This document shows, one piece after another, positions 16,601 to 25,593 of a stretch of DNA of 64,000 bases (position 1 is the first letter of the stretch; each line of letters opens with the position of its first letter). The notes below the pieces were generated by a model. The model did not search any database. It was given only the letters and a program-made list of their open reading frames with translations, and was not told the DNA's origin. A program made the translations under genes and the position numbers. Origin of the DNA: Comamonadaceae bacterium (GTDB lineage Bacteria; Pseudomonadota; Gammaproteobacteria; Burkholderiales; Burkholderiaceae_C); the NCBI GenBank assembly GCA_947375135.1, contig CANCER010000020.1, positions 1 to 64,000 on the forward strand, given 5' to 3'.

Positions 16601-19316
16601 AGCTCTCGTCCGTCTGGGTGTTCCATTCCCAGGTACCCACGCGGGTACCTTCCAGAATAGTTTGCAGGCGGCGTTGCTCCTCACCGCGCTTGGCGCTGGT
16701 GAATTCCGCAGCCGCAGTAGCCAGCTTGAGTTCGGTGATGTCCACGCGAAAACCCACGGTATGGCCGTCGGGCATACGCCGCTCGATGACCTTGAGCCAG
16801 CGGCCATCCTCCAGGCACTGCTCCATCGCAACATTGCCCCGGCGATGCGCCGCCATGCGCTCTTGCACCCACACTTCCACGCACCCCACCGCGTCGATGT
16901 ATTGCCCCGCTTCGGCACCAGCGCGCAGGATGCTCTCGAACGTGGCGCCAACCCGCATCAAGGCCGCCGATTTGGGATAGACCGCGCGGTACTTGTCATT
17001 GCACAGCACCAGCCGGTCCTGCGGGTCGTACAACACAAAAGCCTCGTCAATCGCTTCGATCGCGCCGCGTAACAAAGCTCCACTGCGTTCCACCTCGAGT
17101 TGCGCCAGCCGATCCTTGGTCACGTCCTGGAACGCACCGACCAGCCGTGCCGGCCCACTTTCGTCAAAAACCACCTCGCCAAAGATACGCACCCACAGCG
17201 CCTCGCACTGGACGTTATTGAACTCCAGCACCATGTCCCATGGCGTGCCATCCTGCACGGCGCGCTGCATGGCCTGCACCAGGCGCTGGCGATCGGCCGG
17301 CGGATAAAAACCCAGCGCCTCTTCTTCCGTCAGCATGGAATGGGGCGCTAGGCCGTGTATGGCGCAGGTCTGCGCACTGAACACCAGCACGCGCGTGCGC
17401 AAGTCGATCTGCCAGGCACCCACAGCGGCGATGCTGCCGGCGCGGTCCAGAAAGGTCTCCATTTCGCGCAAATTGAGTTCCACCTGCTTGATCTCGGTAA
17501 TATCCGTGTGGATGCCGCTAATCCACTCGACCCGCCCGTCCGACGCGCGCTGCATGACCTTGGCGCGCGACAGAATCCACATCCACCGGCCGTCCTTGCG
17601 CTGCACACGGACGTCACAGGAATAGCTTTCGCTGGTACCGGCCATGCACTCGGCCATGGCCCGACTCAGGCGCGCTCCATCCGCCGGATGCAAGCGCTGT
17701 TGCCAGAACAGGTCGGTATCAGGGCCCACCTCTTCGCGGGCAAAGCCCATCATGGCACTCCAGCGGTCATTCCAGAGTCGCTCGCCGGTCAGCAAATTGC
17801 TTTCCCAGGTGCCCACATTGGTACCCAACAGAATGTTCTCGGCACGTTCCTTCTCCAACAGCAAAGCGGCCTTGGCCTGCACTTCGCCGGTGATATCACT
17901 TTGCAAGGACAGGTAACCGGTGATGCGGCCTTGGCTATCCAACACGGGCAGCACCTCCAAGTCAACCCAGTAGTCCTGCCCGCTCTTGGTCCGCTGCATC
18001 ACCTGGAGCTGAAGCGGCTGGCCCGCTTCGACGTTGCGGTCAATGGAATTTGCCGTGTCAGGGTCAGCCAGCGGGCTGTGCAGCAACATGCTGGGCCTGC
18101 GGCCCAAGGCATCCTCCGACGTGAATCCGCTCATGCGGGTAAAGCCTTCGTTGACCCAGGTGATGTTCCATTGCGTGTCGGCGAAGTACACCGCATTGGA
18201 TGTGCGCCGGGCCACCATGGCCAGGCGGTCCAGCTCATGCGTCATGCTACGGGCCAGCGCCACAGCACGCGCGCGCCCGGCCAGCAGCAGCCACAGCACC
18301 AGGGCCATCAACACACTCAGGCCGGAACCCAGGGCCGCTGACTTCAAGTGCTCACGCGGGTGGTAAGTGGCCTCAAAACCGGGCGCGGAATTGGTGCGCA
18401 GGTAAAAGACCCGATCCACCACCAGAATCGGCCGGTCCACGGAAAACAAACTGCTCTGGCTGCGCGTCAGGCTGGCTGCCTCGCGCACCGAGCCCGAGGG
18501 CAATTCACTGTCATAGACCAGGCTGTCGGCATGGAGGTCCGCGCCGTCAAACAATTGAAAATTGGCCTGCTGCGTATCTACACCTGGGCCACTTGCCATC
18601 AGCTCCGACCACACCACCGGCGCAGTCACCCAACCGCGCAGCGTGCGTACCCGCTCAGTCTCGCTGGCCGGCGCCGTACCCCCCGCGTACACCGGCAAGA
18701 GGAACAGAAATGCCGGGCGCCGCAAGCCATCCTGCTCCAGCCGGACGCGCCCGGACATGCTGCGCTGGCCCGAGCGCATGGACGCTTGTGCCGCCTCCAG
18801 GCGCACCGGATCGGAACCGATGTCGCCGCCGCAAGACAGGGGCCGTTCACCGCCGCAACCGGCCCTCCCCACCCGCTCGGCATAACCCAGGCTGCGTACA
18901 CCGGGAAAATCCCGGCGCAGATCTCTCACACGGACATACTTCTGGAATGCACCGCCCTGGAGGCCCTCGCGCGCCAACATGAAACCGCGCACACCGTCCA
19001 GCAAGTGGGCAACATCGGTGACCTGCCGCTGCACATCGGCCTCTACTTTTTCAGCCTGGTTGAGAAAGCGGGATCGTGCATCCTGCACAGCGGCTTGCCG
19101 CGCACTTTCCGCATAAAGCACCGAAAGTGCAAGTCCCAACACCAGGACCAGCAGGGCCACCAGCAGGGGTGTGCGGTGCAACACGGCGCCTGTGGTGGGC
19201 TCGTGGATTTTCTCGCGGCGCAGGAATTGCACGCTCCACACGATGGCCCCAAAGATTGCGGCGAAGGCCAGTGGAATGCAGACGTACAAAAGTATCTCAG
19301 CCAAGCCGGCGCGCAA
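13626..19316 (-). CDS. Hybrid sensor histidine kinase: CHASE-like, six PAS, HisKA-HATPase, two REC, HPt
   Basis: An 1896-residue membrane-bound hybrid kinase. Two N-terminal helices (about 8-30 and 48-68) and a third near 330-347 bracket a periplasmic region resembling CHASE (GVRGFMLAREG, FPGVRSLGYAERV). Six PAS/PAC units follow, each ending near a DIT or DIS motif (SDITGEVQ, TDITEIKQ, DVTKDRL, VDITELKL, MDITERKL, YDISKQKE). The HisKA phospho-acceptor is H1171 in NVSHEIRTPMN; HATPase boxes are LINLGGNAVKF, VQDTGIGIA and GGTGLGL. Receiver aspartates are D1467 (LFVDSQMPEMDG) and D1610 (VLMDLQMPVMDG), and the HPt histidine is about H1757 (LHAFKGLS). The start is a TTG at 19316 with GGGGAG just upstream. 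No response-regulator gene is adjacent, so the output is unknown. Confidence 0.9.
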   Translation of the reverse strand: MRAGLAEILLYVCIPLAFAAIFGAIVWSVQFLRREKIHEPTTGAVLHRTPLLVALLVLVLGLALSVLYAESARQAAVQDARSRFLNQAEKVEADVQRQVTDVAHLLDGVRGFMLAREGLQGGAFQKYVRVRDLRRDFPGVRSLGYAERVGRAGCGGERPLSCGGDIGSDPVRLEAAQASMRSGQRSMSGRVRLEQDGLRRPAFLFLLPVYAGGTAPASETERVRTLRGWVTAPVVWSELMASGPGVDTQQANFQLFDGADLHADSLVYDSELPSGSVREAASLTRSQSSLFSVDRPILVVDRVFYLRTNSAPGFEATYHPREHLKSAALGSGLSVLMALVLWLLLAGRARAVALARSMTHELDRLAMVARRTSNAVYFADTQWNITWVNEGFTRMSGFTSEDALGRRPSMLLHSPLADPDTANSIDRNVEAGQPLQLQVMQRTKSGQDYWVDLEVLPVLDSQGRITGYLSLQSDITGEVQAKAALLLEKERAENILLGTNVGTWESNLLTGERLWNDRWSAMMGFAREEVGPDTDLFWQQRLHPADGARLSRAMAECMAGTSESYSCDVRVQRKDGRWMWILSRAKVMQRASDGRVEWISGIHTDITEIKQVELNLREMETFLDRAGSIAAVGAWQIDLRTRVLVFSAQTCAIHGLAPHSMLTEEEALGFYPPADRQRLVQAMQRAVQDGTPWDMVLEFNNVQCEALWVRIFGEVVFDESGPARLVGAFQDVTKDRLAQLEVERSGALLRGAIEAIDEAFVLYDPQDRLVLCNDKYRAVYPKSAALMRVGATFESILRAGAEAGQYIDAVGCVEVWVQERMAAHRRGNVAMEQCLEDGRWLKVIERRMPDGHTVGFRVDITELKLATAAAEFTSAKRGEEQRRLQTILEGTRVGTWEWNTQTDESFYSEQYAAMLGYTLDELQPLNYEAWLRLTHPDDLVVSALRMQEHLRGERADYEIEARMRHKQGHWMWVLAKGKVAQRDGGGLPLWVYGTHMDITERKLAEQQLAQTMATLQNVLDSATAVGIITMSLDHVIQIFNQGAENLLGYGAQELVHRQNASIFFDPTELAAWRETLASTRGLVVGASEVFDHVAHIRDEQEWTLVRRDGSRFKGSLIFSPMRDAQGDVTGNLVMLYDISKQKEYESSLREAMRLAEQSSVSKSQFLANVSHEIRTPMNAILGMLQLLRSSVLTSYQRDYAEKAAGAARSLLGLLNDILDFSKVEAGKMELHSEPFLLETLLGELSVILSANLGARNVDLLFEVDPAIPQELIGDAMRLKQVLINLGGNAVKFTEKGEVVIRWSLLSRAPGRALLGVEVQDTGIGIAPENQARIFTAFTQADANTTRRFGGTGLGLVISTRLIRLMGGTALELCSTLGQGSTFRFTLELAVADAAVPALQPQADASPSAPLVRALLVDDNAAALASSAAMMRSLGWEVCQAGSGAQALALVNARLDVGKPALDALFVDSQMPEMDGWETLRRVRRLYGGGTAPQLILMSRQSREALAQSNVHEQQPLDGLMVKPLTAAMFRQALVHAREGHSLLGATGPVQQSQRLLGLRVLLVEDNAINQQVARELLCAEGAEVSLAQNGAMGVAAVAAAQPAFDVVLMDLQMPVMDGLTATRLLRADARFSALPVIAMTANAMASDRDACLAAGMNDHVGKPFDLNALVATLIQHTGWRGAALTAPSLTALPDVVLQQQVWPEGIDVLAALHRMGGNQGLLQRSMVSFLAHARALPQRLAQGLQAADWVQVQGDLHAFKGLSATLGVVRLSALAARAEKRVQAARSPQACSKVLALLEARLAQVLPVLEEVAVRLATPAPYEAPAAVAELVTLQQLKALLVALQASDMVAVEMYATLRLSLDQALVQALNAAMDNLKFETAAAECEKLVRQFGGQ

Positions 19317-19409
19317 ATCAAACTCCCCAGCGTTTATGTAGTCAATGCAACAAGTTTAGAACAGCGACGGCGGCTAAAAATAGCGCTGCAGCAAAGATAT
19401 TTTTGCATG

Positions 19410-21743
19410 CTAGGGATGCGGACCGGCCCCACGCTGCGGCGGGTCCCGGAGGGTGCTGTGCACACTGTTGCGCATGGCCGTCTGTGCCACTGCGTCCAAT
19501 GCACCTTCGACCACGGGCTGCCCCGAAATCAGGCGCAACTTGCCATTGGCCAGCATGGTATCGCGCGAGCGCCGGGTCATGGACTGGGTGGCACCGAAGG
19601 CCCCGGTAAACAGATACAGCGTGCCATGCGGACTGGCCCAGGTGAGCTGCGCGCGCACCCACTGCCCGTTGCCCAATATTTCAACCCAGCACCCCATGGG
19701 CAAATCGCCATCGGCCATGGACCCCGCATCGAACCCGTTCAGCAAACCCGGTTCCAGCGTTGCGACGGAAGGCGAACGCTCGACCGGCTCCTGCAACTCC
19801 ACGAAATTGGAAGCTGCGGCTTCTTCCGGGGCGATCCACGGGTCGCCGTCGACTACCAGACGCTTGCGCGGCGGCACCGGTGCGGGCGGCGTGGCGGGTG
19901 CCGCTGGCTGCGCCGTCGCAGCCACACTGCCGGCCTGAAAAACCTGCTGGTGTATTCCCATCAGTGCTTCCAGAAACGCGCTGGTGCGGGTGCCCGGGTA
20001 GTGAATGGTGTCCAACCCCTCGCGCAGCGTGGTCAACAGGCGCGGCACCAAGCGGGTCAGTTTGGAGGGACTGCTGCGTGCGAGCTCCGGATGCGCACTC
20101 CATAACAGCGCAGGAATCAGGGCCTCAAACTTTTGCGCCGCAGCCGAATCCGCACCCTGCTTGATGCGGGTCTGCGCCACCACCTGCGCCCAGGGACCGC
20201 ATAAAAAGTCTATGACCACCGGTGGCACCTTGGCTGAGTCGGGATGGCTGTCTATGCCCTGGGCGATGCGCTCGGCCAGCAGGTTGCGCGCCTCTGCATG
20301 TTGCAGCACCTGCACGGCGGTATCGTGGTTCTTCCGGTTTGCCTGGCCCGCCTGCGACCAGCCTTGCTGCAGCGCTACCAGCTTGTGCTCAAACACCTCG
20401 GCGTTGTCGATAGGCGCACTGAGCAGCGGCGCCAGAGCGCCCTGCACTTCCTGCAAAAAACTGCCAAAGCCGCTGGCAGCAGTGGAGCCAAAGGCCAGGC
20501 TGCGGTGGGTCAGCGCCTGCAGGAGGCGGCGCGCCGGATGCTCCTGGTCGCTAAAAAAGCGCGGATCCACCAAGGCCAGGCGCAGCAGCGCGGGCTCCAG
20601 ACTGCGGATCACCTGGCACACCGGCTCCAGCAGGCGCGGGTCGCGCGCCATGTTGTCCACCATGAGTGTCACCACCTCCAGGCTCAGCGCCTGTGCGGCG
20701 TCACGGGCGCTGCTTCGCAGGCGCAAACGCTGCCCCTCGATCGAATCTTCGTGTGGCGCGTTCTGCGTCACGGACGCAGTGCGCCGCTGCTCCAGGCCTT
20801 GCACCACCCGCTGGACCTGCCGCATTTCGGTCAACGCCTCCAGCGCAGCGGGAACGGTGCTGTCGAAAACCGTAGCGGCGCCGGTGTCGGGGCGGTCCTC
20901 AAATTGACGGGCAAACTGTGCGGCAAATTGTTCCACGCGGCTGCCTGCTGCCACGGGCGTCAGTTCGCCCGCCAGCAGTTTGCGCAGCTTATCCAGCGTG
21001 AGCAGGGTTTCTTCCTTGACCGCCACGGGCGGAGGGACACCACCGGTACCTTCACCGGTACGGGTACCCGAAGGCATCGCATATTTCAGGGCGACCACGC
21101 CTTCCTGGCGCAAGCGGATGCACAGGCTGCTGTAGAGCGCACGCAACTCCTGCCCCAGGGTGACCGCCATGGCGCTACACCACTGCAGCTGCGTGTCAGC
21201 ACCCGCCGGCGTGACATCAAGCACCTGTTTGAGCGCATGCACATAGGACGCGGGGCGCAGCGGATTGACGTCGGCGCGCACCGTGCTCAGGCCCAATACG
21301 CTGCACATGAGGTTGTTCAAATCCACCAGACTGGCTTCTGCAGCCTGCATGGCGGTCTGCTGCACGCGTGCCAGCGTGACGCGGGTCAGCACCTGCACAT
21401 CGTCCATCAACTCCAGCTGGTCAAACTGCAAGGCGACCCCAGCCTGGCTGGAGGACTGCCTGTCAGCCTGGGGGGCTGCAAATGCGCGGGCCAATGCAGC
21501 AGGAAAGTGGTTGCAAAGTTGCGGCTGAAGCTGGCGCAGCTGATGGGCCGATTCGGCCAGGGCATCGCGCATACGCAGGTCGCGCGTGCCGGCCTCCTGC
21601 GTTTGCAGAACCTGACGGGCAGCTGCCACCAGCTTGCCCATCAAATCCACGCCACCCGCCGACGCCTCCTGCAACACACTCCGGTAAAGAGCCTGGTTGC
21701 GGGCTATGGCTTGGCCGGCAGACACGATTGGCGCTACGCCCAT
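19410..21743 (-). CDS. DUF1631 family protein
   Basis: A 777-residue protein of the DUF1631 family, common in beta- and gammaproteobacteria and sometimes mislabelled thymidine phosphorylase. It is largely alpha-helical, with no signal peptide or membrane segment. A proline/alanine-rich linker (near residues 610-630) separates the helical body from a C-terminal part of about 100 residues (MGCWVEILGNGQWVRAQLTW, GTLYLFTGAFG) that looks like a small beta-barrel, as in PilZ-like regions. Function is not established. Its ATG lies 17 bases after the ettA stop on the same strand, so read-through from ettA is likely. Confidence 0.8.
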   Translation of the reverse strand: MGVAPIVSAGQAIARNQALYRSVLQEASAGGVDLMGKLVAAARQVLQTQEAGTRDLRMRDALAESAHQLRQLQPQLCNHFPAALARAFAAPQADRQSSSQAGVALQFDQLELMDDVQVLTRVTLARVQQTAMQAAEASLVDLNNLMCSVLGLSTVRADVNPLRPASYVHALKQVLDVTPAGADTQLQWCSAMAVTLGQELRALYSSLCIRLRQEGVVALKYAMPSGTRTGEGTGGVPPPVAVKEETLLTLDKLRKLLAGELTPVAAGSRVEQFAAQFARQFEDRPDTGAATVFDSTVPAALEALTEMRQVQRVVQGLEQRRTASVTQNAPHEDSIEGQRLRLRSSARDAAQALSLEVVTLMVDNMARDPRLLEPVCQVIRSLEPALLRLALVDPRFFSDQEHPARRLLQALTHRSLAFGSTAASGFGSFLQEVQGALAPLLSAPIDNAEVFEHKLVALQQGWSQAGQANRKNHDTAVQVLQHAEARNLLAERIAQGIDSHPDSAKVPPVVIDFLCGPWAQVVAQTRIKQGADSAAAQKFEALIPALLWSAHPELARSSPSKLTRLVPRLLTTLREGLDTIHYPGTRTSAFLEALMGIHQQVFQAGSVAATAQPAAPATPPAPVPPRKRLVVDGDPWIAPEEAAASNFVELQEPVERSPSVATLEPGLLNGFDAGSMADGDLPMGCWVEILGNGQWVRAQLTWASPHGTLYLFTGAFGATQSMTRRSRDTMLANGKLRLISGQPVVEGALDAVAQTAMRNSVHSTLRDPPQRGAGPHP

Positions 21744-21760
21744 GGTGACCGGCGCTGGTC

Positions 21761-23422
21761 TTACTTCAGCGCCTTGTAGCGCATGCGCTTGGGTTTTGCA
21801 CCCTCTTCACCCAGACGGCGCTTCTTGTCAGCTTCGTACTCCTGGTAGTTGCCGTCGTAAAACGTCCACTGGCTGTCGCCTTCGCAGGCCAGGATGTGGG
21901 TGGCAATACGGTCCAGGAACCAGCGGTCATGGCTGATGACCATGATGGTGCCGGCGAATTCCAGCAGCGCGTCTTCCAGGGCGCGCAGGGTTTCCACGTC
22001 CAAGTCGTTGGAAGGTTCATCCAGCATCAGCACATTGCCGCCGGCAATCAGGGTCTTGGCCAGGTGCAGGCGTCCGCGTTCACCGCCGGACAACATGCCA
22101 ACCTTCTTCTGCTGATCGCCACCGTTGAAGTTGAAGCGCCCGCAATAGGCGCGGCTGGCCATCTGGAACTTGCCCACGTTCAAAATATCGAGGCCGCCAG
22201 ACACGTCTTCCCAGACCGTTTTGTTGTCGGACAGGTCGTCGCGGTGCTGGTCGACAAAGGCCATCTTCACGGTGGTTCCGATCTTGACGGTGCCGGAGTC
22301 CGGCAACTCCTTGCCGGCAATCATCTTGAACAGGGTGGATTTACCGGCCCCGTTGGGGCCGATGATGCCGACGATGGCGCCGGCCGGAATCTTGAAGCTC
22401 AGGTTGTCGATCAGCACGCGGTCGCCAAAGGACTTGGTGACGTTGGTGAACTCAATCACTTCGTGGCCCAGGCGGTCGGCCACGGGGATGAAGATTTCAT
22501 TGGTTTCGTTGCGCTTCTGGTATTCGAAGTCGCTCAGTTCCTCAAAGCGGGCCAGACGGGCCTTGCTCTTGGCCTGGCGCGCCTTGGGGTTTTGGCGCGA
22601 CCATTCCAGTTCCTTCTTCAAGGCCTTGGCGCGGGACTCTTCGCCCTTTTGTTCGGACTCCAGGCGCGCCTGCTTCTGGCTCAGCCAGTCGGAGTAATTG
22701 CCCTTGTAGGGGATGCCGGAGCCGCGGTCCATTTCCAGAATCCACTCGGCGGCGTTGTCCAGAAAGTAGCGATCGTGGGTAATGGCCACTACGGTGCCGG
22801 GGTAGCGCTGCAGGAATTGCTCCAGCCAGTCCACCGATTCGGCGTCCAGGTGGTTGGTGGGCTCATCGAGCAGCAGCATGTCGGGCTTGGACAGCAGCAG
22901 GCGGCACAGCGCCACGCGGCGCTTCTCGCCACCGGAGAGCACGCCGATGTTGGCGTCCCACGGGGGCAGGCGCAGGGCGTCGGCGGCGATTTCGAGCTGG
23001 TGCTCGGAGTCGGTGCCGGCGGTGGCGATGATGGCTTCCAGTTCGGCCTGCTCGGCGGCCAGGGCGTCAAAGTCGGCGTTTTCTTCACCGTAGGCGGTGT
23101 AGACCTCTTCAAGGCGCGCCTTTGCGGTGAAGACCTTGCCCATGCCGGCTTCCACGCTTTCACGGACGGTTTGGGTCGGGTCGAGCTGCGGCTCTTGTGG
23201 CAGATAGCCGATATTCAGGCCGGGCATGGCGATGGCTTCGCCTTCAATGTCCTTGTCCAGGCCGGCCATGATTTTCAGAAGGGTGGACTTGCCGGAACCG
23301 TTGGTACCCAGCACACCGATCTTGGCACCCGGGAAGAAGGAAAGGGAGATGTCCTTAAGAATGTGGCGCTTGGGCGGCACGATCTTGCCGAGCCGGTTCA
23401 TGGAAAAGACGTATTGGGCCAT
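21761..23422 (-). CDS. ettA: Energy-dependent translational throttle protein EttA (ABC-F)
   Basis: A 553-residue ABC-F ATPase without membrane segments. Two ABC cassettes are complete: Walker A GTNGSGKST and GPNGAGKST, signatures LSGGEKRRVALCR and LSGGERGRLHLAK, Walker B LLLDEPTNHLDAE and LMLDEPSNDLDVE. An EttA-type arm lies in the first cassette and the P-site tRNA interaction linker, rich in Lys/Arg (QNPKARQAKSKARLARFE), joins the two. EttA binds the ribosomal E site and gates the first elongation step according to the ATP/ADP ratio. It starts MAQYVFSMNRLGKIVPPKR as in E. coli (555 residues). Divergent from rhlE across a 337-base gap. Confidence 0.95.
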   Translation of the reverse strand: MAQYVFSMNRLGKIVPPKRHILKDISLSFFPGAKIGVLGTNGSGKSTLLKIMAGLDKDIEGEAIAMPGLNIGYLPQEPQLDPTQTVRESVEAGMGKVFTAKARLEEVYTAYGEENADFDALAAEQAELEAIIATAGTDSEHQLEIAADALRLPPWDANIGVLSGGEKRRVALCRLLLSKPDMLLLDEPTNHLDAESVDWLEQFLQRYPGTVVAITHDRYFLDNAAEWILEMDRGSGIPYKGNYSDWLSQKQARLESEQKGEESRAKALKKELEWSRQNPKARQAKSKARLARFEELSDFEYQKRNETNEIFIPVADRLGHEVIEFTNVTKSFGDRVLIDNLSFKIPAGAIVGIIGPNGAGKSTLFKMIAGKELPDSGTVKIGTTVKMAFVDQHRDDLSDNKTVWEDVSGGLDILNVGKFQMASRAYCGRFNFNGGDQQKKVGMLSGGERGRLHLAKTLIAGGNVLMLDEPSNDLDVETLRALEDALLEFAGTIMVISHDRWFLDRIATHILACEGDSQWTFYDGNYQEYEADKKRRLGEEGAKPKRMRYKALK

Positions 23423-23457
23423 TGCGGTGCTGTATGTGGGGGTAACGGAAAACCGCC

Positions 23458-23487
23458 ATTATCGACTGCGCGGCAAGACCGGCACAA
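23458..23487 (-). promoter_or_regulatory. Sigma-70-type promoter for ettA
   Basis: Read on the minus strand, TTGTGC and GATAAT are spaced by 18 bases, close to the TTGACA/TATAAT consensus. The start would fall about 30 bases before the ettA ATG. Confidence 0.5.
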
Positions 23488-23603
23488 AAGAGCGCGCTAT
23501 TCCTGCGCCGCTCCTGCGCTTTTACGCCGGCACCCGCAGGTTCGAAACACGCCTGCCGGGTGCTGCAAAGGGGCGCTGCTGCGCAACGTGCGACAATAGG
23601 GGT

Positions 23604-23669
23604 ATTGCGGCGAATCAGTTGCCCGCAATGCCAGCACCTTGCTGGGGAGCCCAACGACACATTGGCTCC
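23604..23669 (+). promoter_or_regulatory. Three tandem hairpins in the rhlE 5' leader
   Basis: Consecutive stems: ATTGCGG/CCGCAAT (23604-23629), CCAGCA/TGCTGG with a CCT loop (23631-23645) and GGAGCC/GGCTCC (23646-23669). They lie 90-155 bases before the helicase ATG, downstream of a possible -10 (GACAAT near 23592). Structured leaders are known for autoregulated DEAD-box helicase mRNAs; here the role is inferred. Confidence 0.4.
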
Positions 23670-23759
23670 AACCTTTTGAATCCATCTGCCTTTGACTGAC
23701 CGCTGGCCTCAAGCCTGCGGAACGGCCGGTACCCCAGCGCCTGGAAGGGCGCAATACCC

Positions 23760-25511
23760 ATGAACTTTGAAGAACTGAATCTGGCTCCTGCCATCCTGAA
23801 GGCTGTGCGCGAAGAGGGCTACGAAACCCCGACCGCGATCCAATCCCAGGCCATCCCTCTGGTGATGCTGGGCCATGACCTGCTGGGCGGCGCCCAGACC
23901 GGCACCGGCAAGACCGCAGCCTTTACCCTGCCCATGCTGCACCGCCTCTCCATGAGCCGCAGCGCGCAAAACAAATTCGGCGGCACTGGCATCCGTGCCC
24001 TCGTCTTGACCCCGACCCGCGAACTCGCCGCCCAGGTGGAAGAGTCGATCCGCACCTACGGCAAATACCTGCAACTGACCAGCACCGTGATCTTCGGTGG
24101 CGTCGGCATGAACCCCCAGATCAGCAAGCTGAAAAAGGGCGTCGACATTCTGGTGGCCACCCCCGGCCGTCTCTTGGACCTGCAACAGCAAGGCATGCTG
24201 GACCTGGGCCAGGTGCAAATGCTGGTGCTGGACGAAGCCGACCGCATGCTGGACATGGGCTTTATCCATGACGTGAAGAAGGTGCTGGCCCTGGTCCCCA
24301 AGGACAAGCAAAGCCTGCTGTTCTCCGCCACCTTCAGCGACGAGATCCGCGAACTGGCCAACAACCTCCTGAAGAACCCGCAAAGCGTGCAGGTCACACC
24401 GCGCAACACCACGGTGCAGCGCATCACGCAGGTGATCCACCCGGTGGGCCGCGGCAAGAAGAAGGCCCTGCTGGCCCACATCATCAACGAGAACAACTGG
24501 AGCCAAGTGCTGGTGTTCACCCGCACCAAGTTCGGTGCCAACAACGTGGCCGAGTTTCTGGAAAAGAACGGCATCAGCGCCATGGCGCTGCACGGCAACA
24601 AGAGCCAGGCCGCCCGCACCCAGGCGCTGGCCGGCTTCAAGAGCGGCGATGTGCGCGCACTGGTGGCCACCGACATTGCTGCCCGCGGCATTGACATCGA
24701 CGACCTGCCGCACGTGGTGAACTACGAAATCCCGAATGTGAGCGAAGACTATGTGCACCGTATCGGCCGCACCGGCCGCGCCGGCGCCGATGGCGCTGCC
24801 GTCAACCTGGTGTGCCTGGACGAAGAAGGCTTCATGCAAGACATCGAGCGCTTCACCAAGCAGAACATCGAAGTCAAGATCGTGGAAGGTTTCGGACCTG
24901 AGCCCGGTGAAAAGGGTGAGCCCATTGCCATGGGCCGCCAGACCATCTGGGGTGGTGCCGGCAAACCGCCTAGCCGCGACGTGATGCAGGCAGCCGCCAA
25001 GGCCGCCCGCACCGAGATGCTGACCCGCGTGCGTGACAACAAGGCCAACGCCGGTGGCGGCAATGGCGGTGGCCGTGGTGGCCAGGGCGCAGGCCGTGGC
25101 CGCAGTGCCGGCGGCCAGGGTACCGGTGGTGGTCAGGGCGCACCGCGCGGTGACCGCAACAACGACCGCAGCGGCGAGTTCCAGCCGCCGCGTCCGCAAG
25201 GTGCGCGCCCGCCGCAAGGCCAGGGCCGTGGTCGCCCCATGGGCAACGGCATGCCGCAACAACCCGCGGGCTATGCCAACGAACCGCGCGAGCCGCGCCC
25301 TCCAGCCGGTCAACCGGACCCCATGCGCACCAGCGTGGACATGATGGCCGAGCGCGGCGCACGTCGCAGCTACGGTGGCGGCAACCGCAATGCCGGCGGT
25401 GGCGGTGGTTACGGTGGTGGTGGCGGCCGCAGCGGTGGCGGTGGCGGTTATGGCGGCGGCCCGAGCAATGGCCCGCGCGGACCCCGTGGCCCCGGCGGCA
25501 ACAACCGCTAA
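23760..25511 (+). CDS. rhlE: DEAD-box ATP-dependent RNA helicase, RhlE type
   Basis: A 583-residue SF2 helicase. Motifs in order: Q motif ([14 protein letters not shown]), I AQTGTGKT near residue 45, Ia [14 protein letters not shown] in [52 protein letters not shown]. The core ends near residue 385. The tail of about 190 residues is disordered and extremely rich in glycine, arginine, proline and asparagine (repeated GGGGGYGGG), typical of RhlE proteins that bind structured RNA. Role: remodelling of rRNA, mRNA and degradosome substrates, often cold-related. The long leader and the downstream 17-bp hairpin suggest a single-gene transcript. Confidence 0.92.
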   Translation: MNFEELNLAPAILKAVREEGYETPTAIQSQAIPLVMLGHDLLGGAQTGTGKTAAFTLPMLHRLSMSRSAQNKFGGTGIRALVLTPTRELAAQVEESIRTYGKYLQLTSTVIFGGVGMNPQISKLKKGVDILVATPGRLLDLQQQGMLDLGQVQMLVLDEADRMLDMGFIHDVKKVLALVPKDKQSLLFSATFSDEIRELANNLLKNPQSVQVTPRNTTVQRITQVIHPVGRGKKKALLAHIINENNWSQVLVFTRTKFGANNVAEFLEKNGISAMALHGNKSQAARTQALAGFKSGDVRALVATDIAARGIDIDDLPHVVNYEIPNVSEDYVHRIGRTGRAGADGAAVNLVCLDEEGFMQDIERFTKQNIEVKIVEGFGPEPGEKGEPIAMGRQTIWGGAGKPPSRDVMQAAAKAARTEMLTRVRDNKANAGGGNGGGRGGQGAGRGRSAGGQGTGGGQGAPRGDRNNDRSGEFQPPRPQGARPPQGQGRGRPMGNGMPQQPAGYANEPREPRPPAGQPDPMRTSVDMMAERGARRSYGGGNRNAGGGGGYGGGGGRSGGGGGYGGGPSNGPRGPRGPGGNNR

Positions 25512-25548
25512 GCAGTTGCGCCGCGAGGCGCTTACCGGATCAACAGCG

Positions 25549-25587
25549 CTGAAGGGTGCTGACGTACCGCACGTCAGCACCCTTCAG
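25549..25587. terminator. Bidirectional terminator hairpin, perfect 17-bp stem
   Basis: CTGAAGGGTGCTGACGT pairs perfectly with its complement around an ACCGC loop. It lies 37 bases after the rhlE stop and 6 bases beyond the stop of the convergent cupin gene. There is no strong T-run, so termination efficiency is uncertain. Confidence 0.75.
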
Positions 25588-25593
25588 TCGTAT

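Noticed and set aside
24950-25511. Glycine-codon repeats at the rhlE 3' end as a tandem repeat or CRISPR-like array
   Set aside because: The repetition is imperfect, in frame and explained by the disordered Gly/Arg-rich protein tail.
23709-25580. Long minus-strand frame opposite rhlE
   Set aside because: The repetitive Ala/Thr/His content is the complement of the Gly/Arg-rich helicase tail; helicase motifs prove the plus strand.
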